A DNA stretch of 64,000 bases from Chelonoidis abingdonii (GCF_003597395.2 NC_133777.1:9855361-9919360), one strand, 5' to 3'. Numbered from the stretch's first letter, positions 46,401-58,910 are shown. Notes: a model not told the origin generated them from the letters alone. Translations and numbers: made by a program.

Positions 46401-49400
46401 CACTTTTCATTTTAAAGTACAGGAAAGAAAATCCTATGCATTTTCCCTTATGACACAGTTATTCAGTCTAATCACTTACTTGAAAATGGTTATGACTAAT
46501 AAAGAATTCAACTCATCTACTTAATCTTACTTCCATTTATCAAGCATTATCCATTTTATTATTGCTGTTCTTCCTGTTATGTACCCAGAAGAACAGCATC
46601 AGCCAGCTAACATGTAGTGTTACAAACAAATGGTACTTTACTTATAGATTTTCAAATATTTACTTCAGAAGAATGCTGTTGTTTTGGTGCAAGAAGGAGG
46701 AGTGGAAGTAAGAAGCTGAACTTAAGTCCAAAGCTGGCATATGTTCAAACATACTTTTTAAAGAGTAATGGATTGATCACAGTTTAATTCTTTAAAAATA
46801 CTTTCAAACAAGTTATTTGATTTATATTTTCTAGATGTTAATGCAAGAAACAAAAGCAAAAGTAGACGGAATTATGACATCTTTCATATCTTACAGGTCA
46901 AGTCAGGTAACTCAGCACCAATGATTGAGAAAATCAACTAACATTTCCAAGTGAAAGTCAAAAATCAAATCAGATGTCAAGTTTGACAGCCTTTGTATTC
47001 TGAACTACAGTCTATAGATATGAACATCCTACAAGATTTGGTTCACAATCATGTTCAGAAACAGAACCTCAGAGTTTGGTTAGTGAGGTACTGACTGTGA
47101 ATAAACCTATTAATTTTCTATTGCAAGAGTGATTACCTGGAACCTCCAAGGCAACATCCCACCTCTCTCTTCCTCGGGTAGTCTATACCTGTCTTCCTAA
47201 CAGCCCCTGCCTCCTTCATGCTCTAGGGCCTCTATCATTGGTGTCTTTGGGCAAAGGCATGGTGTTCTCCTATTATCCTCCTGCTGTCTCCGTTGTCTCC
47301 CTCCCAAGAGTCTTTGAAGGGATGTAGGAGCAGAGTGTGACAACTGGCTGCTCTTTCCATTTTCTGTTGTTGGAGACCAGGAAGAGAGGACTGGCAGGTA
47401 GGGCCACTGTTTCCCAACTAAAAGAATCGTGTTGGGGCTACAGATTTGTCTGACATCCTTTCCCCCACAAATAGCAGCAGATGGAAATCCTCCATCTTCT
47501 GATGCAGCTGGACCTATGCTAGACCCAGAGGCAGGTAGGACTCCACTCAGCTTGGCATGTTAGCTAGGGAATTATATAGGGTTCCTTCTTCTCCTGCAAG
47601 GCCCTTACAGTACCACCAAACTTTTATGAATTCTTAGGAGGCGTTTCTCCGTACTCCTTTGAGAAGAGAGTGTTTAAACTGAACTAAATTGGGACACATC
47701 TTTCTTCCCTATTTCCCTCCAGAAGCAAGGCATTCCAAGTAGGAGCTGTTGCGAATATTGGAGGACACAGAAAGCAAGAACAATCAGTGCTTGCCTGCCC
47801 TTTATATTAGCTACATGACAAATCAGGTTCAAAGCTCCTTTTTGTGCATTTTGATTCATTTGAGAAGGCAATCTGTCCCTCTCTCTCAGAGAGCAGCGTC
47901 TTTGCTGACCATAATCACCAAGGTATCACCATGTCTCACAATCCTTATGGATTTCCACTAAATTCTTGTTCCTTGCTTGGTGGTCAAAGTTTCTTTCTTT
48001 ACTTCCAACACACTAAAAACTCATCTACAAGTGATTTTAAACTGTCGACTCCCTCCATTATTCTTCCATGTTTGTGCCATTTTAGTTTTTTGAGGATTCA
48101 TTTCTCCATAGTTTAGCCCCCAAATATTGTCTCCCCTTTGAAACCACTTTTTCAGATCCCTCTTTTTCCTTTCCCAGAAGGACCTGGCCTTACCTGGTCT
48201 GATTATGTCTACTGCAGTTGTGTGTGAAGGGGAAGTCAGTTCTACTTATCGGTTGTGCAAAAAGACCCATGGGGTTTGGAAGATAAAACATAGCAAGCTT
48301 CTAATCCAGTCTTGGTTTGAGTGATTCAATACTTGCTACAAATATTTCACATTGTGACAGTTCGAACTTTGCTACCAGATGGCAACCACTGTCAATGTGA
48401 AAATTCTTGCAATATAATACTTTTTAAACATATGACTTATCTCGAGACATACCTAGAATAAACTGACAAACATTATTGCTATATTGTTCTTCCTGCACAC
48501 AAGAATTTAATTGGTTTGTTAATAAGTTACAGGATAACACATACATGCCACTTGAACTTCAGATTTCCTTTGCAAGAGTGCCCCCATCCTGTTCCGCACC
48601 ACACACTGATAAAACCCAGCATGGGACCTTTGCAAGGTTGGGATGATGTATCTGTGAGACACAAAGAGAAAGGCAGAGTTATAACATATCCTCTGTTATG
48701 GATGAAAAAGTTACTATTTCCAAAAATAGGTCATGCATTAAGAAGAGTGTCCTATCCACTCTTAAATTTTGTGATGAGTTTCTGCATCCTATTCTAACAT
48801 TTGACATTGCCTCATGCACATCTTGCACCTCTTTCCCATGAGCAAAAATGGATAAATGACTTGCACTCTCTCAAATTATCAACGATCCCATGATACATCC
48901 TGGACTATATCCAAGAATGAAATATTTGAATTGTATGGCAAACTTTCAGTCTTATGATCCATTTATGATAGGACTAACTAGACTCAACATTTTGCCGAGT
49001 AGTATTGATTTGAGTTTTTCCCTCAACTCAATTTACCTTCATCCATAAGGCAAGAAAAGTCTAATACTTTTCCCAGAGATGCTATAATAAAGCAGAAATC
49101 TAAATAATGGCATTGGAAAAGCTTTCCAATGACATTAAAATTCAGGTATGGAAACATCTTTTACTATACTATGTGACCAACTTAACTCATAAGAGTACTG
49201 GAGCAGACAAGGTGCATTATATATTGTATTTGTTCTGCTCCTTGGCACACTTTAAAAGTCACTTAGTCTACTAATTGTTCATCTTCTTCATTCAACTATA
49301 TCCGACTAGTCAACCTGAAAATGAGCTGATAGGCACAATTTTAATATGAATAAAACATCTGAGTAATATAGATAATCCTGCATTAAACAAATATTAATCA

Positions 49401-50540
49401 AAGTACATATTCCCTCTGGTCACCTCTGGAGATCTTATGGCAGGATTAATGAAACACTTTATGAAAAGATAAGGAAAAATAATACTGCTGAATTTTAATC
49501 TTTAAAATGTTATTCCATTAAAGGAAAAGGTGTTCATTTTCTCTCTCTCTCACACACACACACACAAAATCCATGACAAGTATCAGATGCAATGAAAATG
49601 AGGGAGATGGGGAAAGTCATTTTTTAAAATAAATATAGAACTGAGTCACCAGCTATGATTACTGTATCATAATTACTACTAAATACACATTTCTTTCTAG
49701 GTAAGGTAGCCCACAATCAATAAATTAAAATCAACAAGTTTCAGTGATCAAATGGGACTAATTTTTTTTCTCTTTTGCTAAGCAGAAGACTAAAGCTGAA
49801 CGCTATAAACCACAAAAAATAGAGTCTGACTTAATTGGACTTTGACAAGTCATTTTTATTGTTATTTTTCTTCATGGTTTATAGCTCTTACAAGCTAAAA
49901 TTTATTTTACTTTTTCTAAAATATTTTGTAATTTTCTGTTTGACCAATATTGATTTGTTCCCCTTGTGTTTTAAATGGAGTCAAAATTAAAACACCCATT
50001 TTTCCTGTCTTCATCTGCACCAGGCCAGGACTGCAGAGCTAGTTTTCCTGCCAGTAGAACAGATTGAGTGGATTATAAGTGTGCTGCTTTGATGTCCTTT
50101 TCTCAGATTTATTTGTGTATCAGAATGAAAACACTTCTAGTGTGATTGTTGGCCGGAAGAAAGAAAACTCTTTAAAGGTTACAAAGAAGAAATCCTCTAA
50201 ACCCACCTAAGCGGTAGCTTCTAACTCTGGATCTACTGTCTCACCATTTGTCAAGCAGGGCAAGTAGAGACACACTTTCTGGAACAAACCTACCATGAAA
50301 TCTTTGCAGTATATGGTCTAAAATTATGCAGATATATGCTCACACTTGAAGCAAGTATACCATGGCAGGGAATTGTTACACAACTTATAACTCAATGCAG
50401 CAGACTCAAGCCATTGGTCTTATTCCTTTCCAACCCCATTCACCTACCAAATACCCAGCACAGGAATGGAACTCCTAAATGCAACTGGATGTACAAGAGC
50501 GAGTTAGTTTCCCACACTTTGGGGGGACCATCCTGTTACT
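46401..50540. other. Long unassigned non-coding stretch
   Basis: 4.1 kb with no recognisable gene or complete transposon. Confidence 0.55.
49541..49566. repeat. (CT)n(CA)n microsatellite
   Basis: Five CT units followed by eight CA units. Same compound form as 60606-60650. Confidence 0.95.
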
Positions 50541-50548
50541 CTCTAGTG

Positions 50549-50764
50549 CAGGGGTTCTCAAACTGGGGGTCGGGACCCCTCAGGGGGTCACAAGGTCATT
50601 ACATGGGGGGTCGCGACTGTCAACCTCCACCCCAAACCCCGCTTGCCTCCAGCATTTATAATGGTGTTAAATATATTAAATGGTATGTTTAACTTATTGA
50701 GGGGTTGCACTCAGAGGTTTGCGATGCAAAAGGGGTTGCCAGTAAAAAAGTTTGAGACCCATTG
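50549..50764. mobile_element. hAT MITE with 8-bp TSD
   Basis: Starts CAGGGGTTCTCAAACTGGGG and ends AAAGTTTGAGACCCATTG (inverted). Target duplication CTCTAGTG (50541-50548) and CTCTAGCG (50765-50772), 7 of 8. No coding capacity. Confidence 0.88.
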
Positions 50765-50959
50765 CTCTAGCGGATTATGAGTACATTTTAAAAGTGTCTT
50801 AGAAACCTACTAAATCTTTTCTTTTAAAAAAGGAGGAGCTATCTCAGTTCCTCTAACATCCAATTTTCAAACAGGTCCAAAATTTTAGCTCTAGGCTCTT
50901 CAATTTAAGGGTAAAGCCTATTTAGGTCTGAATACTAGTGACACAGTAGAATTTTTGGA

Positions 50960-51600
50960 AACATTCTCAATCCATCTCTAATGTCACACACTCAGCTGAC
51001 TTCCAAGTGATCTACTGCAAACCATCTATCCACCTCTCTGCTGGCTGTCCTCTATTACAATGACCCATCACCATGCTTTCCTCAAGGTTATTTCCATTTC
51101 TATGCCTGATGTGACCAAAGTACATAAGTTTGCATTTGTTGATTTCCAACAACATTTCTCTCTAATAATACTTCTAACAAGCATTTGTTTGCTTTTTCTG
51201 TCCAAAAGAGATGCAAGAGTCCTCACCAGCACCGCATCTCAATGACTTCAATTTTCTTCTTGTTAGAAGCATTAGTTTCCCAGGAACCACATCAATAAGT
51301 CACTATGGAAAAAACTAAGCTTTTCATTAGTCGAACCCCCATAAATTTCAAGATGTCATGGTTTTTCTACATTTTTGTAAGAGAGGCAATGGCTGAGCAA
51401 CCTATCTATAGTCTTCAGATTTCTTTGGAGCAGCGTCCTTGGTTGGATATGTATGATCCCTCATAATTAAATTAATTTACTACCTCCACACTTGACCGTT
51501 AATTGTGATGTCCACCTGCATCCTGTGGTTATTGATCATGTCAGTGTAAATGCATTTTGTTGATGTTATATTCAGGGAAAGTCCATTTCTCTCTCTTTCC
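50960..51600 (-). pseudogene. RTE-like LINE ORF2, C-terminal relic
   Basis: Broken minus-strand frames read, in order, VDITINGQVW near 51500, a block RRKLKSLRCGAGEDSCISF near 51200-51260, KLMYFGHIRHRNGN near 51110 and GQPAERWIDGL near 51020. This is the order and spacing of the RT thumb and C-terminus in RTE-type LINE proteins (a YFGH motif followed by an RGxPxxRWxD motif). Several stops and frameshifts are present. The family was assigned from recalled motifs; another L1/RTE-like clade is possible. Confidence 0.6.
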
Positions 51601-51869
51601 CATTTCAGGTTCTGGTCAGTAGCTCTAAAGGTGGATGCTGCTATTTCAACAACAGAATCTACACCATCAAGTCCTCATGAAGGGATGGAAGGGTGGCTTT
51701 GTGATTTAGGCAGGTTTTCAGTTTCAGAAGCGTCCACAGTCTTAAAATGGCAAATTTTCCCCTTGAATTCAGATACCATCCATTTGACATCACAACTATA
51801 CCATAACTATTGTTAGTTATTTCATTGCATCCATAAATATGTATTTGCTACCTCATTTTCCCCACCCCA

Positions 51870-52035
51870 GTCTGCTTGTTTATCTCATCCACCTGCTAGG
51901 TCTTGTCTTTTAGGACTGTAAACTCTTTGGAGCAGTGATTGTCATTCATTATATGTTTATACAATGCCTGGTTGTGGCTTTTAGATGCTATCACAATATA
52001 AGTGTTAGATAATAAAATAATAATAAATACTCCCA
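51870..52035 (+). mobile_element. L2-like LINE 3' tail
   Basis: TTTTAGGACTGTAAACTCTTTGG, then GTTTATACAATGCCTGG and a TAATAAAATAATAATAAA end, the same tail family as 21164-21350. Confidence 0.65.
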
Positions 52036-52201
52036 TATGCTGCAAAGGAAGAAAAAAGAGAGACACTTCCCTATCCCAAAATTATTACAGTCAGGATGAT
52101 GGATCAGACAAGTGAGGCTGTAACATACATTGGGAAGGAGAGATTAAGAAGGAGATGATTAGAGAGCCAATTCCACAGTCTTTGGGTTTAGGTATACATA
52201 G

Positions 52202-52843
52202 TGTGACAAAGTTCCTCCTCTATCCTGGTGGGTCCTGCGCTTATTGGCAGATTTGCTCACCTCAGTGATCTTCCCCACAGTCTGGATCAACTCCTCCTTT
52301 GTCTGATCAGGAGTTGGAAGGTTTGGGAGGAACCCGGGCCCGCTCTCTACTCCGGGTTCCAGCCCAGGGCCCTGTGGATTGCAGCTGTCTATAGTGCCTC
52401 CTGTAACAGCTGCATGACAGCTACAACTCCCTGAGATACTTCCCCATAGCCTCCTCCAAACACCTTCTTTATCCTCACCACAGGACCTTCCTCCTGGTGT
52501 CTGATAACGCTTGTACTCCTTAGTCCTCCAGCAGCACACCCTCTCACTCTCAGCTCCTTGTGCCTCTTGCTCCCAGCTCCTCACACGCACTTCCTCTCCT
52601 CTGGCTCCTCCAAACCTGACTGGAGTGAGCTCCTTTTTAAACCCAGGTGCCCTGATTAGCCTGCCTTGATTGGCTGCAGGTGATCTAATCAGCCTATCTG
52701 CCTTAATTGGTTCTAGCAGGTTCCTCATTACTCTAGTGTAGCCCCTGCTCTGGTCACTCAGGGAACAGAAAGCTACGGATCCAGTGACCAGTATATTTGC
52801 CCTCTACCAGACTCCTGTAACTCACTGGTCTAGGTCTGTCACA
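52202..52843 (-). mobile_element. Solo LTR with 4-bp TSD
   Basis: Ends TGTGACAAAG...GTCTGTCACA (plus-strand reading). ATAG repeats perfectly at 52198-52201 and 52844-52847. The promoter motifs ATTGG (52669) and CCTTTTTAAA (52632) are the inverse of those in 12211-12869, fixing the minus orientation. Homology with that LTR covers the promoter and everything downstream. The 189-codon minus open frame is not a gene. Confidence 0.88.
52632..52673 (-). promoter_or_regulatory. LTR promoter elements (inverse of 12400-12441)
   Basis: Minus-strand CCAAT (52673-52669) and TTTAAAAAGG (52641-52632), conserved between the two LTR copies. Confidence 0.5.
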
Positions 52844-52847
52844 ATAG

Positions 52848-53839
52848 GTAATGTGGGTTCAACATATTTTTGTTAGTTTGTGTTTTGAGTGTAAACATGG
52901 GTCTTTTTTCTAGATAATTCTCCAATAATATGCTTTTAGAAGTGATCTGAATGAGGCAATAGGCTCCAAAATATTTTGGAACGGTGATTCATGAGCAAGT
53001 GGCAGCATGAAAGAAGGCAAAAAGCCTTTTATGGAAGCAGATGAAACAGGAATCCAGGTTGGTGTAACTGGGGGATTGGCTGCATGTCTGGAGGTCAAGG
53101 GGAAGAATGCTAAACAGACAGGGAAAGAGTTCTTGACAGGAACTTTATGATGTATAACCTTAAAAGCAAGGACAAGATTTCTGAACTTCATTCACAGTGC
53201 CATGGGGAGCGAGTGATGTGACTCTTGATCACATAGACTAGTGCTTATGCCTGCCAACTTTTATTGCTCAGATCTTGGTTTACAAAAATGACTAACCAGA
53301 CTCCCTATGAAAGGCATCTGCTATTCAGGATTGGAAAGACTCTTAATCTCAGGAATATTTTTCTTCTACAACCTTCTGAAAGAAACATCATAAGAACAGA
53401 ACTTATTAAGTCTCAGACAAAGAGAATATGAATTCAAGTTTTGTTATAATCAGTTCCAAACCTCAGTGGTAACAGATGTAGGAGAGAAGTCATTCTTCCT
53501 ATACTTCCCTAAGTACTCCTGAATATCTGTGGATCCATGAATCCAAGCTGGCCCCTGGAGGCAATCTCCAAATTTAGCAGGCATTATCTTTTATGCAGTG
53601 GTCATTTGCTCAGAGTCATTTTCCTTATTGCCATGTCAAGACCTCATTACAGAATGCCCTCTCAAACAGAGCTGAAATATGGACAGCAATGCCCCAGCCA
53701 TAAAGATTTTTCTAGCATTAAATATATGTTTGGTGCCCTGTGAAGAAAGAGATAAATGTGTGTAATTCAATCTTCCTCATTTCCAAGAAAGCTTGAGAGG
53801 ACTCCAGGTAGTTCTGGTACCTAACGAAAGTCTACTTCA
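52848..53839. other. Unassigned non-coding sequence
   Basis: No gene. The 93-codon minus open frame at 52910-53191 shows no domain. Confidence 0.55.
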
Positions 53840-55120
53840 TGAAAACGCCTAGAAGATAATAAGGTGATAAGTAACAGTCAGCACAGATTTGTCAAGAACA
53901 AATCATGTCAAAGCAACCTAATAGCTTTCTTTGACAGGGTAACAAGCCTTGTAGATAGGGAGGAAGTGGTAGATGTGGTATATCTTGATTTTAGGAAGGC
54001 TTTAGATACTGTCTCTCATGACCTTCTCAAAAACAAACTAGGGAAATACAACCTAGATGGAGCTACCATAAAGTGAGTGCATAACTGGTTGCAAGACCGT
54101 TCCCAGAGAGTAATTATCAGTGGTTCACAGTCAAGCTGGAAGGCTATATTGAGTGGGGTCCCTCAGGGATCAGTTCTGGGTCTGTTTTTGTTCAATATCT
54201 TGATCAATTATTTAGATAATGACATAGAGAGTACACTTATAAAGTTTGTGGACAATACCAAGCTGAGAGGGATAGCAAGTGCTTTGGGGGGTAGGATGAA
54301 AATTCAAAATGATCTGGACAAACTGGAGAAAATAGGATGAAATTCAGTTAGGACAAATGCAAAGTACTCCATTTAGAAAGGAACAATAAGCTGCACACAT
54401 ACAAAATGAGAAATGACTGACTAGCAAGGAATACGGTGGGAAAGGATCTGCAGGCCATAGTGGATCACAAGTTAAATATGAGTCAACAGTGTAACACTGT
54501 TGCAACAAAGCAAACCTGAGTCTGGGATGTATCAGCAGGAATGCTGTAAGCGAGACACGAGAAGCAATTCTTCTGTTTTACTCCACGCTGATTAGGCCTC
54601 AACTAGTGTATTGTGTCCAGTTCTGGGCACCACATTTCAAGAAAGATGTGGACAAATCAGAAGAAGTCCAGAAAACAGTAATAAAAATGACTAGAAGTCT
54701 AGAAAATATGACCTATGAGGGAAGATTGAAAAAAAAAAGGGTTTGTTTAGTCTGGAGAAGAAAAGACTGAGAGGGGGCGTGAGAACAGTTTTCAAGTACA
54801 CAGAGGGTGGTTACAAGGAGAAGGTGAGAAAAAAATATTCTCCTTAACCTCTGAGGAAAGGAAAAGAAGGAATGGGCTTAAACTGCACCAAGGGCAGTTT
54901 ACATTGGACATTAGAAAAAACTTCCTGACAAGGTGGTTAAACACTAAAATAAATTGCTTAGGGAGGTTGAGGAATCTCCATAATTGGAAATTTTAAAGAG
55001 CAAGCTAGACAAACACCTGTCAGGATGGTCTAAATAATACTTAGTCCTGCCATGAGTACACCACACTGAACTAGATGACCTCTCGAGGTTCCCTCCAGTC
55101 CTACAATTCTATGATTCTAT
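53840..55120 (+). mobile_element. CR1 LINE, RT through 3' end
   Basis: 5'-truncated copy running from the RT fingers (SQHRFVKNKSCQSNL near 53870) to the tail GAACTAGATGACCTCTCGAGG and the CR1 terminal repeat ATTCTATGATTCTAT at 55105-55120. The gene is described separately. Confidence 0.92.
53864..54340 (+). pseudogene. CR1 ORF2 reverse transcriptase fragment
   Basis: Target-primed reverse transcription enzyme of a CR1 LINE, here decayed. Two open stretches in one frame are separated by a single TGA at 54074: the first holds VVYLDFRKALDTVSHDLL (motif A, catalytic Asp retained) and the second GVPQGSVLGLFLFNI (motif B). The catalytic YADD-type box has become FVDN (KFVDNTKLR near 54245), losing the second Asp. 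Downstream coding continues in broken frames to about 54720, then 3' UTR. It is inactive; among the CR1 copies here it keeps the longest recognisable RT. Confidence 0.9.
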
Positions 55121-56020
55121 TAAATCATAAGTTTTAAAACAGATGCTTAGTTGTCCAATCTTGACAGTTTGCAGTCTCAGTGGATTTGGAGGAAGTCTAA
55201 AAACATGTTCCAACCTGACCCATTCACCTTCATTTTCTGAGGTTTGGAGTGGATAAAGAATACTACCAATACAAAATATGCCATTTGTTTTATCTCTGGC
55301 ACCAAGAAACTAATGGCATTACCAGTAAATCAAAAATATTCACATCCATACACATGCAAATGCCATACCACTGTCTAGATAACTTGACATTTCTGAGACC
55401 AGCAAGTACCTTATGACCGGTGAGAAAAAAAAATCTGTTGATGCTTGAGCATCGACAAGACTCCATTTTAATCTCTAATTGACACCCTTAATCAATAAAA
55501 CATGATGGAGAAACTGAAATCAAGGTGATTTCAATCAGTTTGAAGTTTGTCTAATTTGAAAATTGTTGCATATTTATAGGGAACTAAATTATAAACACTG
55601 CTTTCAAATGCCACTTCTGCTAGGGAATCATATTTGAATTTTCCGAAACTGCTAAAGGAAATAAATATTATATTGAAAATTAAGTCCCTGATTGTGTAAA
55701 CACTTAAACAGGAATGTAACTTTACTCATGATTATTCCGATTGACTTACATGAGATAATTCATGGTCTTCAAATATGAACATATGGGATTGTAGAATTAT
55801 GAGGCTAAAATGGCATCTTTATTAAAAACTTCCCTCTTAGAGGTATAGAATCTCTGTAATTTCAAAACAAAATTGCTTCAGCGTTAACAGTGAAAAGTTA
55901 TTTAGACTTCTAATTGCTTCAGCATTAACAGTGAAAAGTTATTTAGACTTCCAATATATTAATGAGGTTACATATATTTAAAAAAAATTTACACACACAC
56001 ACACACAACAGGCCTTTTTT
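55121..56020. other. Unassigned non-coding sequence
   Basis: No gene. It includes the 41-bp tandem repeat at 55871 and a CA tract at 55991-56007. Confidence 0.55.
55871..55952 (+). repeat. 41-bp tandem duplication
   Basis: Two adjacent units beginning AATTGCTTCAGC and ending TATTTAGACTTC, differing at two bases. Confidence 0.95.
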
Positions 56021-56401
56021 TAGGGCTGTCAATAAATCGCAGTTAACTCACGTGATTAATTCAAAAAAATTAATCACGATTAATTGCATGGTTAAACAAT
56101 AGAATGCAAATTGAAATTTATTAAATATTTTGGATGCTTTTCTATATTTTCAAATATGTTGATTTCTATTACAACACAGAACACAAAGTGTACAGTGTTC
56201 ACTTTATATTATTATTTTGATTACAAATATTTGCACTGTAAAAATGATAAACAATTCACCTCATAAAAGTACTGTAGTATAATCTTTTTATTGTGAAAGT
56301 GTAACTTACAAATATTGATTTTCTTTGTTACATAACTGCACTCAGAAACAAAACAAAGTAAAACTTTAGTGCTTATAAGTCCACTCACTGCTACTTCTTG
56401 T

Positions 56402-56608
56402 TCAGCCAATCGCTAAGAAAAAAAGTTTGTTTATAAATACAGGAGATAATGCTGCTCGCTTCTTGTTCACAATGTCATCTGAAAGTGAGAACAGGCATTC
56501 ACATGGCACTTTTGTAGCCGGCATTGCAAGGTATTTACGTGCCATATATACTAAACATTTGTATGCCCCTTCATGTTTTGGCCACCATTCCAGAGGACAT
56601 ACTTCCAT
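56402..56608 (-). pseudogene. hAT transposase C-terminal domain, left arm
   Basis: A 68-codon minus frame reads PLEWWPKHEGAYKCL, ARKYLAMPATKVPCECLFS and DIVNKKRAALSP, the hAT dimerisation domain, which holds transposase subunits together. Only this C-terminal end is present; no BED finger or catalytic core precedes it. It is open throughout, but there is no sign that it is an independent gene. Confidence 0.85.
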
Positions 56609-56639
56609 GTTGATGATGCTCGTTAAAAAAATAATGTGT

Positions 56640-57240
56640 TAATTACATTTGTGACTGAACTCCTTGCAGGTGAATTGTATGTCTTCTGTTCTGTTTTACC
56701 CACATTCTGCCATATATTTCATGTTACAGCAGTCTAGGATGACGACCCACCACGTTCGTTTTAAGAACACTTTCACTGCAGATTTACAAAACACAAAGAA
56801 GGTACCAGTGTGAGATTTCTAAAAATATCTACAACGCTCTACCCAAGGTTTAAAAATCTGAAGTGTCATCCAAATTTGAGAGGGACGAGCTGTGGAGCAT
56901 GCTTTCAGAAGATTTAAAGAGCAACACTCAGATGCGGAAACTACAGAACCCAAACCACCAAAAAAGAAAATCAACCTTGTGCTGGTGGCATCTGAATCAG
57001 ATGATGAAAATGAACATGCATCGGTCAGCTCTGCTTTAGATTGTTATCGAGCAGAACCTGTCATCAGCATGGATGCATGTCGTATGGAATGGTGGTTGAA
57101 GCATGAAGGGATATATGAATCTTTAGCGCATCTGGGACGTAAATATCTTGCGATCCCAGCTACAACAGTGCCATGAGAACATCTGTTCTCACTTTCAGGT
57201 GACATTGTAAACAAAAAGTGGTCAGCAAATTGTAACCAAA
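56640..57240 (+). pseudogene. hAT transposase C-terminal part, right arm
   Basis: The plus strand carries a longer piece of the same transposase: YPRFKNLKCHP near 56850, then an acidic linker (ESDDENEHASVS, in the open frame 56892-57176), MEWWLKHEGIYESL and GRKYLAIPATTVP, ending at a TGA at 57174 just before the LFSLSGDIVNKK block. Frameshifts lie upstream near 56860-56890. Together with the left arm it shows the same domain twice, head to head. Confidence 0.85.
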
Positions 57241-57624
57241 CTTGTTTGTCTGAGCAATTGACTGAAGTAGGACTGAGTGGACTTGTAGGCTCTAAAGTTT
57301 TACATTGCTTTATTTTTGAATGCAGTTATTTTTCTGTACATAATTCAACATTTGTAAGTTCAACTTTCATGATAAAGAGATTGTACTACCATACTTGCAT
57401 TAGGTAAATTGAAAAATACTATTTCTTTTGGTTTTTTATAGTGCAAATATTTGTGATCAAAATAAATATAAAGTGGAGTACTGTACACTTTGTATTTTGT
57501 GTTATAACTGAAACAAACATATTTGAAAAAGTAGAAAACATCCAAAAATATTTAAATAAATGGTATTCTATTATTAACAGCATGATTAATCGCAATTAAT
57601 TTTTTTAATTGCTTGACAGCCCCA

Positions 57625-58725
57625 CAAGACACTTAAAGTAAGGCTCTTTAGCCCATATTTAGGCACCTGAGAGTGGGTTTTTGAGAAGCACTGAAGTGAC
57701 ATAGGAGCACAAGTCCCATTGCCTTCAAACTGCAAATGCTGATAGAGGTGCATATACAGGTTGAATCTCTTCACGTTTCTTGACTTCTGAAAGTTCAATA
57801 TATCAGAAGATCATGTAGGCTGAAAATATAGCATGGGATATTTGCTTACCAATTTTGGGTTTGAGTTTATGTGGTTCTCACAGAAAGGATACAAATAAAG
57901 CCCTAGGCTTTTTTTTTTTAGAAGATATAAGCATTTTATGTATGAAATTTAGCAGAAAATACTGCCATATAAAATCTGAAATTCTAAAATAAGGAACTAA
58001 AGAAACAATTAAAAAACATCTACTTCAGTGATTTAAGACTATGAGATAGGAAGAACATAGAGAATCATCAAAATATAAATAAAAATGATTACATATTTTA
58101 AAAAACATATTGTAATCCAAAAACCTGATTTTTATTTTTTTAAATCATGATTATCCATTCAGCTGTCGAAAAAAGCTCATTTTACGTTACGTTCTCCAAA
58201 TTTACCAAAGCTTCAGCATTTTCTGCTAGAGACAGAAACATAATACTTTCAAAATTCATAAGCAGAAAGTTGATCCAAATATAACTTAATCCCAAAAATG
58301 AACAGCATTTTTACAGTGATCAAGAGATTATTTTGCTGTCATTTTGTACGCATTCTAAACCACAAGAGAAAAGGAATTTTCACTGTCTGGATGCCAGCAG
58401 GGCACTTAAAGTTTCTGCAAGTAATTTAGAAAGATGGACAGCCTATTTGTTTTGAATGGAACAGCCAAGCAGAGACTAGCTGCCCAGAAGATTTCCATTG
58501 CAAGATGGATAGTGACATGTATCAAAGAAACCTAAAAAGCTTCTGTTCCAGAACATAAGGGTTCACTCAGCCAGAGTGATTGTCAGATCCTGAGATTCAA
58601 GGACAAAACCTTGATCAAAGATCTATGCAGAACTGCAAGCTGAAGTTTAGTTCATTAGAAGCCTTTTTCCAATTTCCATTTTCTTTTTAATGCACCACGT
58701 AAGTTAAAAGACAGTGTGGTTACAG
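57625..58725. other. Unassigned non-coding sequence
   Basis: No gene. Positions 57645-57735 (TTAGGCACCTGAGAG ... CAAGTCCCATTGCC) look like a short dispersed repeat relic. Confidence 0.5.
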
Positions 58726-58733
58726 GAGAAAGG

Positions 58734-58910
58734 CAGTGCTTAATTTGTAATGAAAGTCAGGACAGAGCTCAAGCACTTGGGTCCCAGGTCTCAAGCAATT
58801 TTTTACTTTCATAACTGATATGACATACCCAGAGGTGCCAGGATATAAACTGCAAAGCCTAGAGGTACCAGGGTTCAGCCCTGGCAAACCCTGGCACAAA
58901 TTAAGCACTG
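58734..58910. mobile_element. 177-bp hAT MITE, perfect TIR and TSD
   Basis: CAGTGCTTAATTTGT and ACAAATTAAGCACTG are perfect 15-bp inverted ends, flanked by perfect 8-bp repeats GAGAAAGG at 58726-58733 and 58911-58918. Overlapping short open frames are not genes. Confidence 0.95.

Larger units (their letters stand above)
56021..57624. mobile_element. hAT foldback with transposase end on both arms
   Basis: Ends TAGGGCTGTCAA and TTGACAGCCCCA are inverted. The first 600 bp, reverse-complemented, align with the last 570 bp over their whole length, including GCAAATATTTGT, ACACTTTGT and TTAATCGC/GCGATTAA-type subterminal motifs. The arms are therefore two copies of the same (3') end of a hAT element in opposite orientation. 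No matching 8-bp target duplication was found outside. It is inactive. Confidence 0.8.

Noticed and set aside
52159..52728. 189-codon minus-strand open frame
   Set aside because: It starts outside and runs through the LTR, including its promoter motifs, and the homologous LTR at 12211 does not keep the frame.
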